Of a DNA stretch of 64,000 nucleotides, positions 8,344-18,121 are shown in pieces. The notes under the pieces are model-generated. The model worked only from the letters and a program-made list of their open reading frames with translations. It did no database searches and was not told the origin of the DNA. Source of the stretch: an uncultured Lachnospiraceae bacterium (lineage in GTDB: Bacteria > Bacillota > Clostridia > Lachnospirales > Lachnospiraceae); the NCBI GenBank assembly GCA_910577275.1, contig CAJTMW010000004.1, positions 35,223-99,222 of the forward strand. The letters are read 5' to 3'. Position 1 is the stretch's first letter, and each line of letters starts with the position of its first letter. Both the position numbers and the translations under genes were made by a program.

Positions 8344-9435
8344 ATGGTGCAAAAGGATTCAAAAAAATGGTTTTACAAATGTCTGGCAATACTGGCCACG
8401 CTGCTGGCGCTTACCGCCCTTACAGTGATAATTGTTGACCCTTATTTTCATTATCATGCCCCCCTTTCCTTTTTGTCCTACAAATTATATGACGAGCGGT
8501 ACACCAACGACGGCATTTCCCGTCACTTTGAATTTGACGCACTGATAACGGGAACCTCCATGGCACAGAATTTCAGGCCCAGCGAGATGGATGCTCTCTT
8601 TGGGACAAGTTCTGTAAAGGTGGCTTTTTCCGGCGCTGGTTATCAGGAAATTGCCGACAACCTTGACAGGGCTCTCTCCCGCAAATCGGGTGAGGGAGAT
8701 TTTCCCGGCACGCACAAAAAAGTGTCCACGGTTTTATGGACACTGGATTACAACGGACTTCTCCGCGATTATGACTGGGCGCAGTACGAGGAATACCCCA
8801 CTTACCTGTATGACGACAATCCCTTTAATGATGTCTCCTATCTGTTTAACAAGTCCGTCTTTTACCATAATGTTCTCTCAAATATCGCCCATACCCTTTC
8901 GGGGGAGCCGTCCACCACCATGGACGAATATTCCTCCTTTCAGGAGAAAACCGGACTTGAACAGATTTTAGCGTCCTATGACAGAAACAATGTAAACAAG
9001 GACGTGCCCACCGCCTACGGCAGTCAGGAGGAAGCGGCCGTGATTCAGACCATCACCGCTAACGTCACCTCCGTGGTGAACAAATACCCGGATGTTACCT
9101 TTTATATTTTTTACTCCCCTTACAGCATCTGTTACTGGGATTCCCTTGCCATTAAAAACACGCTTTACAGGCAGACCCGGGCGGAGCAGACGGCCACAGA
9201 GCTTTTACTTGAATGCCCCAATGTAAAGCTCTACAATTTCTTTGACCAGTACGAAGTCATCTGCAATCCCGATTTCTACAGCGACAGCGGCCACTACTGC
9301 GCCGAAATCAACTCCCGCATCCTGCAGTGGATTGCCGAAGGCACAGGACTCGTGACAAAGGAAAATTATCTGGAAAAGCTGGCCGCCGAGCGCGAATTTT
9401 ATACGAACTATGACTACGACAGTATCTACGACTGA
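8344..9435 (+). CDS. Membrane-anchored SGNH-like protein, probable MBOAT partner
   Basis: A 363-residue protein with one N-terminal membrane anchor (residues about 12-33) and an extracytoplasmic domain resembling DltD/AlgJ-type SGNH proteins. The putative nucleophile loop is ITGTSMAQNF with Ser72. The DSGHY segment at 314-318 supplies an Asp314/His317 pair in the expected place near the C terminus. In known systems such proteins finish acyl transfer begun by the MBOAT enzyme. It sits directly after the MBOAT gene behind an AAGGAGG site. Its last ten bases overlap the end of the convergent asparagine-synthetase-like gene, with no space for a separate terminator. Confidence 0.75.
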   Translation: MVQKDSKKWFYKCLAILATLLALTALTVIIVDPYFHYHAPLSFLSYKLYDERYTNDGISRHFEFDALITGTSMAQNFRPSEMDALFGTSSVKVAFSGAGYQEIADNLDRALSRKSGEGDFPGTHKKVSTVLWTLDYNGLLRDYDWAQYEEYPTYLYDDNPFNDVSYLFNKSVFYHNVLSNIAHTLSGEPSTTMDEYSSFQEKTGLEQILASYDRNNVNKDVPTAYGSQEEAAVIQTITANVTSVVNKYPDVTFYIFYSPYSICYWDSLAIKNTLYRQTRAEQTATELLLECPNVKLYNFFDQYEVICNPDFYSDSGHYCAEINSRILQWIAEGTGLVTKENYLEKLAAEREFYTNYDYDSIYD

Positions 9436-11354
9436 CGCATCCACTCCTGAAACATTAAAATATACCAGATTTGAATCCGCCATTGGCCTCTGTCAATAAA
9501 ATCGCTCCAGATTTTCCAGACCACATCGGGATTTAAAAGCCCCTGCCTCTCCAGATTTCTTCTTTCAATCAGCTCCTCGGCCCATGCCCGGAGTCCGGGC
9601 TGACGGAGCCATTTATCAACCGGCACGCTGAAGCCTTTCTTGGGCCTTTCCATCATCTTCTTTGGCACATAGCGGTAAAGCACGTCCCGCAGCACTTTCT
9701 TTCCCACAAAATCCTGATTCCCTGAAATGCCTTCCCCGGCAGCCAGATTCCCCATTCGAAGCTGTCTCTTATAATCAACCGGAAGGCTCCATGCGAACTC
9801 CACCACGTCCTTATCCAGCATGGGCACTCTGGTTTCCAGCGAAACCGCCATTGCCGTCCTGTCAACCTTCACCAGAATATCGTCGGGATGGTACATCAGC
9901 ATATCCATCAGCATGATATTGTGGCACGGTTCTTTCAGATAATCCGGCTGATATTCGCTGTACTTATAACTGCAGCCTCCGTCAGTAAAACCGATTTTCC
10001 CTGCAAGGGGCTCCGTTTCAAGAGAAGCGATATATAAATCCGAAGGACCTTTTGCGCCAAGCAGCTTTCCCTTTACCTGATACACCGGTTTTCTCACAAG
10101 AGGACTGTGAAGCACCATTTCGCTACAGGGCTTTCTGATAAAATAAGGGATTCCTTTCATTTTATTCCAGATACGCTCCACAGACGCATAGGAGGTGTAG
10201 CCGCAGAACAGCTCGTCTCCTCCGTCCCCGCTTAAGGAAACCGTCACGTGCTTTCTGGTCATTTCGCTCACCAGATAAGTGGGAATCTGGGAGGAATCCG
10301 CAAAGGGCTCCCCGAACATATCCGCCAGCTTCGGAATCACCGCCTGAGCGTCTGCCTCCGTGATATAAAGCTCCGTGTGCTCCGTGCCCAGATGCCTTGC
10401 AATTTCCTTTGCGTACACCGCCTCGTCATAGTCCTTTTCCGCCATTCCAATGGTAAAGGTCTTCACCTTCCCCCTGTTTAAGGACTGCATCAGGGCCACC
10501 ACCGTAGATGAGTCGATTCCCGCCGACAAAAAGGCGCCCACCGGCACGTCCGCCATCATCTGCTCGGAGATGGATTCCTTTAAAAGCCTTTCCAGCTCGT
10601 CCGCCGCTTCTTCTCTCGTGCCGGTAAAAGGATTCTCCTGCCCCCTTTTCGCCGCCTCCTTTATCGACCAGTAGCTCTGAATCTCCACATTCTTTATATC
10701 GCTGAAGGGCAGCTTTAATTTCAGTATGCTGCCGGGCTCCAGCTTGTAAATATCCTCATAGATGGAATAAGGCGCCGGAATATAGCCGTGGGTAAAATAA
10801 AGGCCAAGTACCTGCCTGTTCACCGGATTCTGAAAGCCGTCAAGCACCTTGAATGCGCCAATGTTTGATGCAAAAGCAAAGCTCTCCCCCACCTGACCGT
10901 AATACAGGGGTTTTTCCCCGATTCTGTCCCTGACAAGGTAAAGGCACTGCTCCTTTTTATCATGCAAAGCCAGAGCAAACATTCCTTTACAGAGGGAAAT
11001 TGCTTCCTTCACCCCATAGGCTTCCACGGCTTCTAAGAGAACCTCTGTATCCGACGTTCCCCGAAACCCGCTCACCCTTTTTTCCTTTAAAAGCCTGTCC
11101 GCAATTTTTCTGTAATTGTAGATTTCCCCGTTAAAGGCAATCTCGAATCTTCCGCTGTGGGAGGCCATGGGCTGGGCGCCGTTTTCGGACAAATCCACGA
11201 TAGCAAGCCGCCTGTGCCCTAACGCCACCTGTCCGTCGTCGGAAATATAAGTTCCTTCGGCATCCGGCCCACGGTGATAGATTCTGCGTTTCATACGCTC
11301 GATATTGCTTTCCCTGTTTCCCTTAAAATTACAAAATCCGGCTATTCCGCACAT
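9426..11354 (-). CDS. asnB: Glutamine-hydrolysing asparagine-synthetase-like amidotransferase
   Basis: A 642-residue two-domain protein. Met-Cys starts an N-terminal nucleophile glutaminase (MCGIAGFCNF), so I begin at the ATG at 11354. The synthetase domain has the pyrophosphate loop LSAGIDSS near residue 277 and the GDGGDELFCGY and DRTAMAVSLETRVP segments. Housekeeping members make asparagine. In polysaccharide clusters homologues such as WbpS amidate uronic acids, and this gene ends an operon that also encodes a UDP-GalNAcA pathway. Amidation of a hexuronic acid is therefore likely but inferred. A second homologue lies at 13735-15603. Confidence 0.88.
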   Translation of the reverse strand: MCGIAGFCNFKGNRESNIERMKRRIYHRGPDAEGTYISDDGQVALGHRRLAIVDLSENGAQPMASHSGRFEIAFNGEIYNYRKIADRLLKEKRVSGFRGTSDTEVLLEAVEAYGVKEAISLCKGMFALALHDKKEQCLYLVRDRIGEKPLYYGQVGESFAFASNIGAFKVLDGFQNPVNRQVLGLYFTHGYIPAPYSIYEDIYKLEPGSILKLKLPFSDIKNVEIQSYWSIKEAAKRGQENPFTGTREEAADELERLLKESISEQMMADVPVGAFLSAGIDSSTVVALMQSLNRGKVKTFTIGMAEKDYDEAVYAKEIARHLGTEHTELYITEADAQAVIPKLADMFGEPFADSSQIPTYLVSEMTRKHVTVSLSGDGGDELFCGYTSYASVERIWNKMKGIPYFIRKPCSEMVLHSPLVRKPVYQVKGKLLGAKGPSDLYIASLETEPLAGKIGFTDGGCSYKYSEYQPDYLKEPCHNIMLMDMLMYHPDDILVKVDRTAMAVSLETRVPMLDKDVVEFAWSLPVDYKRQLRMGNLAAGEGISGNQDFVGKKVLRDVLYRYVPKKMMERPKKGFSVPVDKWLRQPGLRAWAEELIERRNLERQGLLNPDVVWKIWSDFIDRGQWRIQIWYILMFQEWMRQS

Positions 11355-11396
11355 ATTTTCCTCATTTCCGTGCACCTATCCGGCAGACACCGGCTA

Positions 11397-12512
11397 TCAG
11401 TGCATTACCTTTTCAAGATAGTTTTCCCAGCTCTTATAAACCGCCCCGGCCTCATAGGATTCTTTCAGCTTTGCCGCTTCCCGTCCCATCTCGTCCGCCC
11501 GCCTCAAATCCCCAAGCACGGCACGCAGGGCGTTTTCCATCGCTTTCGCATCCCCCACTGGCGTAAGCAGGCCGTTTACCCTGTGGGCAATCAGCTCCGC
11601 CGGGCCGCCGCAGGGACAGTCCGTAGATATTACCGTAAGCCCCATGAGCATGGCCTCAATCAGGGTGTTGGGCATTCCCTCGGTGTTGGATGAAAGTACA
11701 AAAACACGGGCTTTGTAAATCAGCTCCGCCACATTATCCGCATTTCCCGGCAGAATAATCCTCTCTTTCAGCCCCATCTTTTCGGACAGGCGCTGGAGCT
11801 CAATGCGTTTTTCCCCATCCCCGTAAATTATCAGGCGGTATCCGGAAAATTCCTCTGCGAGCCCTCCAAAGGCCCTTATCAGAAGCTCATGGTTTTTATT
11901 TTCGTCAATCCGTCCCACCGCCACAACAGTCTTTTCCCGCTCTCCCTCAAATCTTTCCCGGAAAAAATCAGCATGAACAGGATTTTTCAGCGTCACGGCC
12001 TTTTTACGCACCGCCTTTGGGAAAAAGAAATAACACCTTCCCGTCTGCAGCACCACCCCGTCCGCCAGACAAAACAGCGCTTTGGCCATGATGCGCATCC
12101 ATCTGTTATAGTATTCCTCTGCGGGCTCTCCCCGCACGGAAACCACAACCGGAATCTTAAGCCCCAGCGCAGTCAGAATCGCCATCATGTTATTTTTCCC
12201 GATAAAGGAAAGAATCATGTCAGGGTGTTCCCTCTTCCAAATATCCCTCAGCCTGCGAAGCCGCGCCGTAAAATTACCAATGCGGCCGCCAGACACTTTC
12301 TCCGGGGAAGGCTCCGATATCTGCCTGATAACTCCGTCGGGTATCGGATACTCCTCCTTCTCTTTTCGGGTGGTAACCAGCAGCACCCTGTATCCCCGGC
12401 CATGGAAGTATTTCGCAAGGTTGACAATGACTCTCTCCGCTCCGCCCCTGCCGATGCTGCTGATATACAATGCGATTGTCTTTGTTTTCTGCTTTGCTGC
12501 CTTTTCTGCCAT
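11397..12512 (-). CDS. GT4 family glycosyltransferase
   Basis: A GT-B retaining glycosyltransferase of 371 residues. The N terminus has IGRGGAERVIVNLAKYF. The C-terminal domain starts at VVAVGRIDENKNHELLIRAF and has SSNTEGMPNTLIEAMLMGL (E-x7-E) followed by ISTDCPCGGPAELI. The same TDCPCGG block occurs in the neighbouring GT4 (12539-13717), so the two look like paralogues, perhaps adding related sugars in sequence. I start at the ATG at 12512 because AGAGGAG precedes it; an upstream in-frame ATG would put about 20 unlike residues into the preceding gene. It lies 42 bases before the amidotransferase gene. Confidence 0.9.
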   Translation of the reverse strand: MAEKAAKQKTKTIALYISSIGRGGAERVIVNLAKYFHGRGYRVLLVTTRKEKEEYPIPDGVIRQISEPSPEKVSGGRIGNFTARLRRLRDIWKREHPDMILSFIGKNNMMAILTALGLKIPVVVSVRGEPAEEYYNRWMRIMAKALFCLADGVVLQTGRCYFFFPKAVRKKAVTLKNPVHADFFRERFEGEREKTVVAVGRIDENKNHELLIRAFGGLAEEFSGYRLIIYGDGEKRIELQRLSEKMGLKERIILPGNADNVAELIYKARVFVLSSNTEGMPNTLIEAMLMGLTVISTDCPCGGPAELIAHRVNGLLTPVGDAKAMENALRAVLGDLRRADEMGREAAKLKESYEAGAVYKSWENYLEKVMH

Positions 12513-12538
12513 TTGCTCCTCTTTATGCTCCGTCTGCC

Positions 12539-13717
12539 CTAATCTCCCGCAAGCTCCTCCGCATAGCTTCTCCATTCCTCATAAATTTTCAGCGGCTTTA
12601 CCTTTTCTGCCAGCCTTCCCGCATTCTCCGCCAGCTTCCCGGCCAGCGTCTTATCCGACAGTACCCGCTCCATAGCCTCCGCCAACGCCTCGTCGTCTCC
12701 TGTGGGAACCAGAAAACCGGAAACCCCATCCTCAATGAGGGTGGCGCACCCGCCGCAGGGACAGTCCGTGGCAATCACCGGAAGCCCCATCACCATTGCC
12801 TCCATCAGGGCGTTTGACATCCCCTCGTAATTTGACGGAAGCACGAACAGCGCCGCGCTTCCGATTTCCTTTTCCAGGCTGCTGCTTGGTCCCATGAACT
12901 CCACCCTGTGAGCGATTTCCTTCTGACGGATATAGGCGTCCATTTCCTTCCACGCATCGCCGCCGATTCCCTCCCCGTAAACGCGCACCCGCGCGGAGGG
13001 AAATTTATCCTTTATTCTGTCAAAAGCCTTAAGGAGCATGAGCTGGTTTTTCTCGAAGGTGATTCGGCCCACGGTGATAATACAAATGTCTTCTGCGCCG
13101 CCGTCCTTTTCCTGCCTGCCTGCGCTCCCGCCTGCCGGCACGCCTTTCGCGTTTTCCCCGTCTTTCTCCTGACTGTAAACACTTTCCCTGTTCTCCGGCA
13201 GATACTTTTCATCTATGGGATTCCATATAATCCGGGATTTTTTTCGGAGCCTTTCTCCAAAAAACGCCTGCGCATCCTTCGTCTGGAACACGCAGCCCGC
13301 CGCCTTGCGCTCCATCCATTTTGTCAGAAGCTTATGGGGGGCATAATCAATCTGGGGGTCGCTCCTTACGGAAACCAGAAGCGGAATCCTCATTCCCAGC
13401 ATACTGAACACGCTTCGGAAATTTGCTTTCATACAAAAGGAAATCACAATATCGGGATTTTCCTTTTTGATAAGTTCCCGCAAGCCTGTAAAACGCCTTA
13501 CCGCCAGCGCCAGCCTCCCACCGGAAGCCTTCTCATCTCCAAGATTCACTCTTTTTACCCCGGGCGGAACCTCATATTCGTTTTCCGCCCGCCAGAGAGT
13601 CGCAATGCCGACCTCATAGCCGTCCTGCGCAAAATACCTGGCCAGCACGGTGAGCACCCGCTCGGCGCCGCCCTTTCCAAGGCTGTTGATATGAAATAAG
13701 ATTTTTCTGTTTTTCAT
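12539..13717 (-). CDS. GT4 family glycosyltransferase with a hydrophilic linker insert
   Basis: A 392-residue GT-B enzyme. SLGKGGAERVLTVLARYF marks the N-terminal domain. VGRITFEKNQLMLLKAFD opens the C-terminal domain, and LPSNYEGMSNALMEAMVMGL is the E-x7-E donor motif. Between the domains is a Gly/Glu/Lys/Ala-rich insert of about 35 residues (around 185-220, bases about 13050-13165) that standard family members lack. It is close in sequence to the next gene (11397-12512). It starts 17 bases after the second amidotransferase gene. Role: one of the chain-extension steps of the repeat unit; donor unknown. Confidence 0.9.
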   Translation of the reverse strand: MKNRKILFHINSLGKGGAERVLTVLARYFAQDGYEVGIATLWRAENEYEVPPGVKRVNLGDEKASGGRLALAVRRFTGLRELIKKENPDIVISFCMKANFRSVFSMLGMRIPLLVSVRSDPQIDYAPHKLLTKWMERKAAGCVFQTKDAQAFFGERLRKKSRIIWNPIDEKYLPENRESVYSQEKDGENAKGVPAGGSAGRQEKDGGAEDICIITVGRITFEKNQLMLLKAFDRIKDKFPSARVRVYGEGIGGDAWKEMDAYIRQKEIAHRVEFMGPSSSLEKEIGSAALFVLPSNYEGMSNALMEAMVMGLPVIATDCPCGGCATLIEDGVSGFLVPTGDDEALAEAMERVLSDKTLAGKLAENAGRLAEKVKPLKIYEEWRSYAEELAGD

Positions 13718-13734
13718 CTGTTATCCCCGTTCCC

Positions 13735-15603
13735 TCAATGGATATAGCTTTCGTACCATTTCTGGAAAATAAAAAACGCCCAAAGGATTCTGGAATAGTT
13801 TTCCCCGCTTCCCGCGCCCTTATCGCCTGTTTTCATATATTTTTCAAGAAATTCCGCAGTAAAATCCGGCTGGAAAATCCCCTGCTTTGCAAGGAATGTT
13901 TTGTCTCCATAGGATAAAACCTGCTCCTTTAACGGGCCCCGGAGCCACTTATCCAAAGGGACGCCAAACCCGGTTTTCGGCCTCTCCAAAAGCTCCCTAG
14001 GTACAAAATCATAGGTAATATCCTTTAAAATTCTTTTTTTGTTTCCCTTTTTATATTTAAATTCATGGGGCAGGCGGAAGGAATATTCCACCACGGCGGT
14101 ATCCAGCAGGGGACATCTGGCCTCCAGCGAATACTTCATGGAAGCTCTGTCCACCTTGCACAGGATATCCCCCGGCAGATAGGTTTCCATATCCAGCAGC
14201 ATCCGTCTCTCCTGCCAGTTTTTTTCATGATAAGCGCTTTCATTCGGATAATAACAGGGAATATTCTCTCCCCCCGCCACCAGGCTCTCCGCAAGACGGA
14301 TATTGTTTCCGGCAATAAACTGAGTCTTAGCCTCCTTATTTCTGTTTCCCGCAATCACGCGGATTTTAAAGGGATATTTCTCCGTAATGTGCAACATATC
14401 CCCCAGAGCCTTTGCCGCGCCGCCGGGAAGGTCAAGCAGCTGCGCCTGACGCACCCTCTCATACACATTATAGCCGCAAAAAAGCTCGTCCCCGCCGTCG
14501 CCGGAGAGCGCCACCGTCACCTTTTTTCCCGCAAGGGCGGACACCAGCATAGAGGGAATCTGGGAACTGTCTGCAAAGGGCTCGTCGTAATAAGCCGGAA
14601 TGCTCTCCACCAGAGAAAACATGTCCTTTTCATCTATATACATCTCCGTATGGTCGCACCCCAGATGCCTGGCAACCTCCTTCGCGTACCCAGCTTCGTC
14701 ATACTGCTTTTCGTGAAAGCCGATGGAGAAAGTTTTGACCGGCTCGCCGGAGAGCGACGCGGCAAGCGCCGTGACGAGGGTGGAGTCATACCCCCCGCTC
14801 AAAAAGGTTCCCACCTGTACGTCCGCAAGCATTCTCTCACTCACAGCGCCCCTTAAAATTTCCTTAAGCTCCTCCTTCGCCTGCCCATAGCTTTCTACCG
14901 GCTGCTTTTTCTTTTCCTTTCTGACTTCCTTTAAATCCCAGTATTTCCACTGTTTTACCGCCCCCTCCGAGAAGGACAGAATCTCCCCCGGACGCACCTT
15001 TTTCACATCTTCGAAAATGGTATCGGGCTCGCACAGATACTGCTGGTAAAGAAAACGGGGAATGACTTCCTTTCGTATCCCGGCCGAAAATCCGGGACAT
15101 TTGAGAATCGGCTTTAACTCCGACGCAAAAACCAGATTTCCGTCCTTTACCCAGTAATAAAGGGGCTTTTTCCCCATCCTGTCCCGGACGAGATAAAGCT
15201 TTTGCTGCTGCCTGTCAAAAATCCCAATGGCAAACATTCCGTTTAATTTTTTTATACAGTCAATTCCCCACTTCAAATAGGCCGCCAGAATCACTTCCGT
15301 ATCGCAGGCGGACACAAAGGGATAATCCGACAGTTCCTCTTTCAGCTTTTTAAAATTGTAAATCTCACCGTTATAAACAACGCTTATCCGTCCGTTTGGC
15401 GAATGCATGGGCTGATGCCCCAAAGGAGACAGGTCAAAAATGGAAAGCCGTCTCTGGGCAAGCCCCACCGTATAGCCGCGTTCCGCAGAATAAATCTCCG
15501 CCCCCGCGTCGTCCGGCCCCCTGTGATACATGGTGTTGTTCATCGCTGTAAGTTCATCTTCCGTTATCCGGTTTTTACTGAAAAATCCACAAATACCGCA
15601 CAT
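13735..15603 (-). CDS. asnB: Second glutamine-hydrolysing asparagine-synthetase-like amidotransferase
   Basis: A 622-residue AsnB homologue. Cys2 of MCGICGFFSK is the glutaminase nucleophile. LSGGYDS near residue 267 is the ATP pyrophosphatase loop, and SGDGGDELFCGYNVYER and DRASMKYSLEARCPLL complete the synthetase domain. It shares the general layout of the gene at 9426-11354 but differs enough that the two probably act on different substrates or stages. It is placed within a run of GT4 genes, stop-to-start within a few bases of both neighbours. Amidation of a uronic acid in the polymer is the likely role by analogy with WbpS; asparagine synthesis cannot be excluded. Confidence 0.88.
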   Translation of the reverse strand: MCGICGFFSKNRITEDELTAMNNTMYHRGPDDAGAEIYSAERGYTVGLAQRRLSIFDLSPLGHQPMHSPNGRISVVYNGEIYNFKKLKEELSDYPFVSACDTEVILAAYLKWGIDCIKKLNGMFAIGIFDRQQQKLYLVRDRMGKKPLYYWVKDGNLVFASELKPILKCPGFSAGIRKEVIPRFLYQQYLCEPDTIFEDVKKVRPGEILSFSEGAVKQWKYWDLKEVRKEKKKQPVESYGQAKEELKEILRGAVSERMLADVQVGTFLSGGYDSTLVTALAASLSGEPVKTFSIGFHEKQYDEAGYAKEVARHLGCDHTEMYIDEKDMFSLVESIPAYYDEPFADSSQIPSMLVSALAGKKVTVALSGDGGDELFCGYNVYERVRQAQLLDLPGGAAKALGDMLHITEKYPFKIRVIAGNRNKEAKTQFIAGNNIRLAESLVAGGENIPCYYPNESAYHEKNWQERRMLLDMETYLPGDILCKVDRASMKYSLEARCPLLDTAVVEYSFRLPHEFKYKKGNKKRILKDITYDFVPRELLERPKTGFGVPLDKWLRGPLKEQVLSYGDKTFLAKQGIFQPDFTAEFLEKYMKTGDKGAGSGENYSRILWAFFIFQKWYESYIH

Positions 15604-16872
15604 TTACAATTTCTCCATACAGGAAAGCAAGCCTTCCATATAATTTTCCGTTGAAAAATCCTCCGCTCTCGCCAAAGCTTTCTCCCGATAACCTTTATAC
15701 AGCCCTTCGTCCCGCAAAAGCATCAAAACCGCGGCCGCAAACTTCTCCTCCTCCGCCTCCAGCGCAATCCGTTTCTTCTCCTCTCCGCAGCATGGCAATT
15801 TCCCCGACTCCTCCCGGCGAAAAGCCTCTCCCTCCGGTTCCCAGCGCACGGACAGGTTCTTCTCCGGTGAAAGCGCCGGCACCAGAACGCCGTAGTCCCC
15901 CAGAAAGACCTCCTTCTGCGCTTCCGCCTCCTTAAAATCCCCATGAAGAATCTCCGCAGGGCCTGACAGGCAGTTGGCCGACACTACAGGGAGAGACAGG
16001 GCAAGGGCCTCCACCAGCGCATTGGGAAGCCCCTCGCTTAAGGAGGTCAGAAGATAGATATCGCTCTCCCGAAGATAAGGGAAAGGATTCTTTTTAAGCC
16101 CCGCGAAAAACACCCGCTTTTCCACTCCCAGCTCCCTTGCAAGCCTTCTGTATTCCTCAAAACCGCCCTCGCCGATAACGGCAAGGCCGACGTTTTCTTC
16201 TTCCTCATAAACCCGCCGGAAAATTTTCAGAAGATGCCAGAAGCCCTTCACATCATCCTCCCGGCCCATGGAAACCAGAATTTTTCCGTTTTCCTTAAAA
16301 AAAGCAATATCCTTATCCGGCTCCTTCCTGCTCTGCGCCAGGATTCCCCGGATATCGCAGGGATTCCACAAAGCCTCCACACCAGGAAAACCGTAGCTTT
16401 CCTGTACCAAATCCGCCATCTTTTTGGAACAGCAAAGCACCCTGTCCGTACAGCGGCTGATAAGCTTCATGTAAACCCCGCCCCGAATCTCCTCAAAGGA
16501 ATGGCAGGCGGAAATTTTCTTTTTCGCCCCCCTGCTCAGGGAGTTCGCAATATTGGCCGTTGTGCCAAAGCTGTAGGAAATATCCGTTCCCAGCTTTTTC
16601 TGCAGGGCGGTCAGCTTTATGCTGCGCCTTATGATATTAAGAATCTTTCGAAGCCTGCCGTCCCTTGCTTTCAGGTTTAAATCAATCACCGTAAGCCCGG
16701 AAACGTCGAAGGCAATATCCTCCATGGAAAAGACCACAATAACCGCCTCTGTATCCCGGCGCTGTCCGAGGGCCCTTGCCGTCATGACGCAGATTCTCTC
16801 AAAGCCCCCCTGATGCAGCATGGGCGTAATCAGCATGATTTTCTTATCCTTTGTCCTGTTTTCTTCTCTCAT
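15604..16872 (-). CDS. GT4 family glycosyltransferase
   Basis: A GT-B glycosyltransferase of about 422 residues. MLITPMLHQGGFERICVMTA marks the N-terminal domain. The C-terminal domain has SMGREDDVKGFWHLLKIF and LTSLSEGLPNALVEALALSL, the E-x7-E motif. Near the C terminus (residues about 320-375) is an unusual insert of roughly 50 charged residues between the donor-binding region and the last helices. The start is the ATG at 16872; the preceding in-frame TTG has no better ribosome site. It ends directly before the second amidotransferase gene. Confidence 0.9.
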   Translation of the reverse strand: MREENRTKDKKIMLITPMLHQGGFERICVMTARALGQRRDTEAVIVVFSMEDIAFDVSGLTVIDLNLKARDGRLRKILNIIRRSIKLTALQKKLGTDISYSFGTTANIANSLSRGAKKKISACHSFEEIRGGVYMKLISRCTDRVLCCSKKMADLVQESYGFPGVEALWNPCDIRGILAQSRKEPDKDIAFFKENGKILVSMGREDDVKGFWHLLKIFRRVYEEEENVGLAVIGEGGFEEYRRLARELGVEKRVFFAGLKKNPFPYLRESDIYLLTSLSEGLPNALVEALALSLPVVSANCLSGPAEILHGDFKEAEAQKEVFLGDYGVLVPALSPEKNLSVRWEPEGEAFRREESGKLPCCGEEKKRIALEAEEEKFAAAVLMLLRDEGLYKGYREKALARAEDFSTENYMEGLLSCMEKL

Positions 16873-16922
16873 CAAAATTCATCCCGTTTCCCGCTTCATC
16901 AGCCCGCTTTGCCTGCTTCTTA

Positions 16923-18050
16923 TCACAAAACTTCCTCAAATTTCCCTGTCTCATAAAACCTCGTCATCACCCGGGCCTGGGCCTTCACATCAAATCCGGC
17001 CTTCTCCATCTGCTCCCTGCGCCCCGACCTTTCATAGTCCTGCGTATCCACAATATATTCCGCCCACCTTTCGGGCGCATCCTGAATGCTCATGGCATGT
17101 ACCAGCTCCGTGGCCATGACCTCTGTACAGATACTGTCCGACATCAGGCATCTTAAGCCGGAGACTTGCGCCTCCACCACGGTTCCCGGAAGTCCCTCGA
17201 ATCGGGAGGGATACACAAAGTAATCCATGGCCTGATAATAGTCGTACACATTTCTTTTATTTCCTGCAAAAAGGACCCTGTCGGAAATCCCCAAATCCTT
17301 CGCCTGCTTTTTGGCAGCCTCCATGCCGCCGCCCTCCCCGAGCAAAAGCAGGACATACTCCTTTTCTCCCCTTTTGCACAGCGCCGCAAAAACCTGCAAT
17401 AAATATTCATGGTTCTTCGCATAGTGGAATCTTCCCACGTGGCCAATCACATATTTCCCCGAAAGGCCAAGCTCCTCCCGCATCTTCCCGCGCCGGAGCC
17501 CGTCATATTCAAACGCCTCACAGTCGATGGCATTGGGCACAAAAACTGTCTTCCCCGCCTCCACAGCCTTCCTCCCGAACACGGAAATGCCGGCAAGCTC
17601 CGAGCAGGTAAAGAGAAAATCCGCTTTCTTTGAAAGATTCCGCCGCAGAAGCCTTGTCAGGACACCCTTTATCCCCTTATCCACCCCGGCGCTTCTGGCG
17701 TGGGCGATAATCAGCGGAATCCCCGCCCGTTTTGCGATGGGCAGATAAATCGCCGCCGTGCTGGTAATGTGCCCCTGCACCGCCCGGAATTCATGGTTTT
17801 TCTCAAAAAAATCCTTCACAGCCTTTTTGTATGAAAAATAATTATAAAAACGAAACCGGGGAACTCTGAAAATCCGCCCGCCCAATTCCCGTATTTCCTT
17901 ATCAAAAAATCCCTCGCCGCCTGTATGCACCAGAAAGTCAAACTGCACCCTTTCCCTGTCCACATGGCGGTACAAATCCATGATACGGCTCTCCGCGCCC
18001 CCTAACTGAGTGGTGCCAAGCACGTGAAGTATCCGAATCGGTTCCGGCAT
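16923..18050 (-). CDS. GT4 family glycosyltransferase (EpsF-like)
   Basis: A 375-residue GT-B enzyme similar in layout to Bacillus EpsF. LGTTQLGGAESRIMDLYRH is the N-terminal loop, VIGHVGRFHYAKNHEYLLQV opens the second domain, and YPSRFEGLPGTVVEAQVSGL is the E-x7-E motif. It is intact and of normal length, unlike several neighbours with loop inserts. The ATG at 18050 is preferred because an AGGGGG site lies about eight bases upstream; the GTG at 18059 overlaps that site. It stands about 70 bases after the deacetylase gene in the same leftward operon. Confidence 0.9.
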   Translation of the reverse strand: MPEPIRILHVLGTTQLGGAESRIMDLYRHVDRERVQFDFLVHTGGEGFFDKEIRELGGRIFRVPRFRFYNYFSYKKAVKDFFEKNHEFRAVQGHITSTAAIYLPIAKRAGIPLIIAHARSAGVDKGIKGVLTRLLRRNLSKKADFLFTCSELAGISVFGRKAVEAGKTVFVPNAIDCEAFEYDGLRRGKMREELGLSGKYVIGHVGRFHYAKNHEYLLQVFAALCKRGEKEYVLLLLGEGGGMEAAKKQAKDLGISDRVLFAGNKRNVYDYYQAMDYFVYPSRFEGLPGTVVEAQVSGLRCLMSDSICTEVMATELVHAMSIQDAPERWAEYIVDTQDYERSGRREQMEKAGFDVKAQARVMTRFYETGKFEEVL

Positions 18051-18121
18051 TTCTTCCACCCCCTGCTTTACTTTCCTTCTAAGGTCTCGCTCCCGTGCTG
18101 CTTTCCCGGATAATCAAACCC

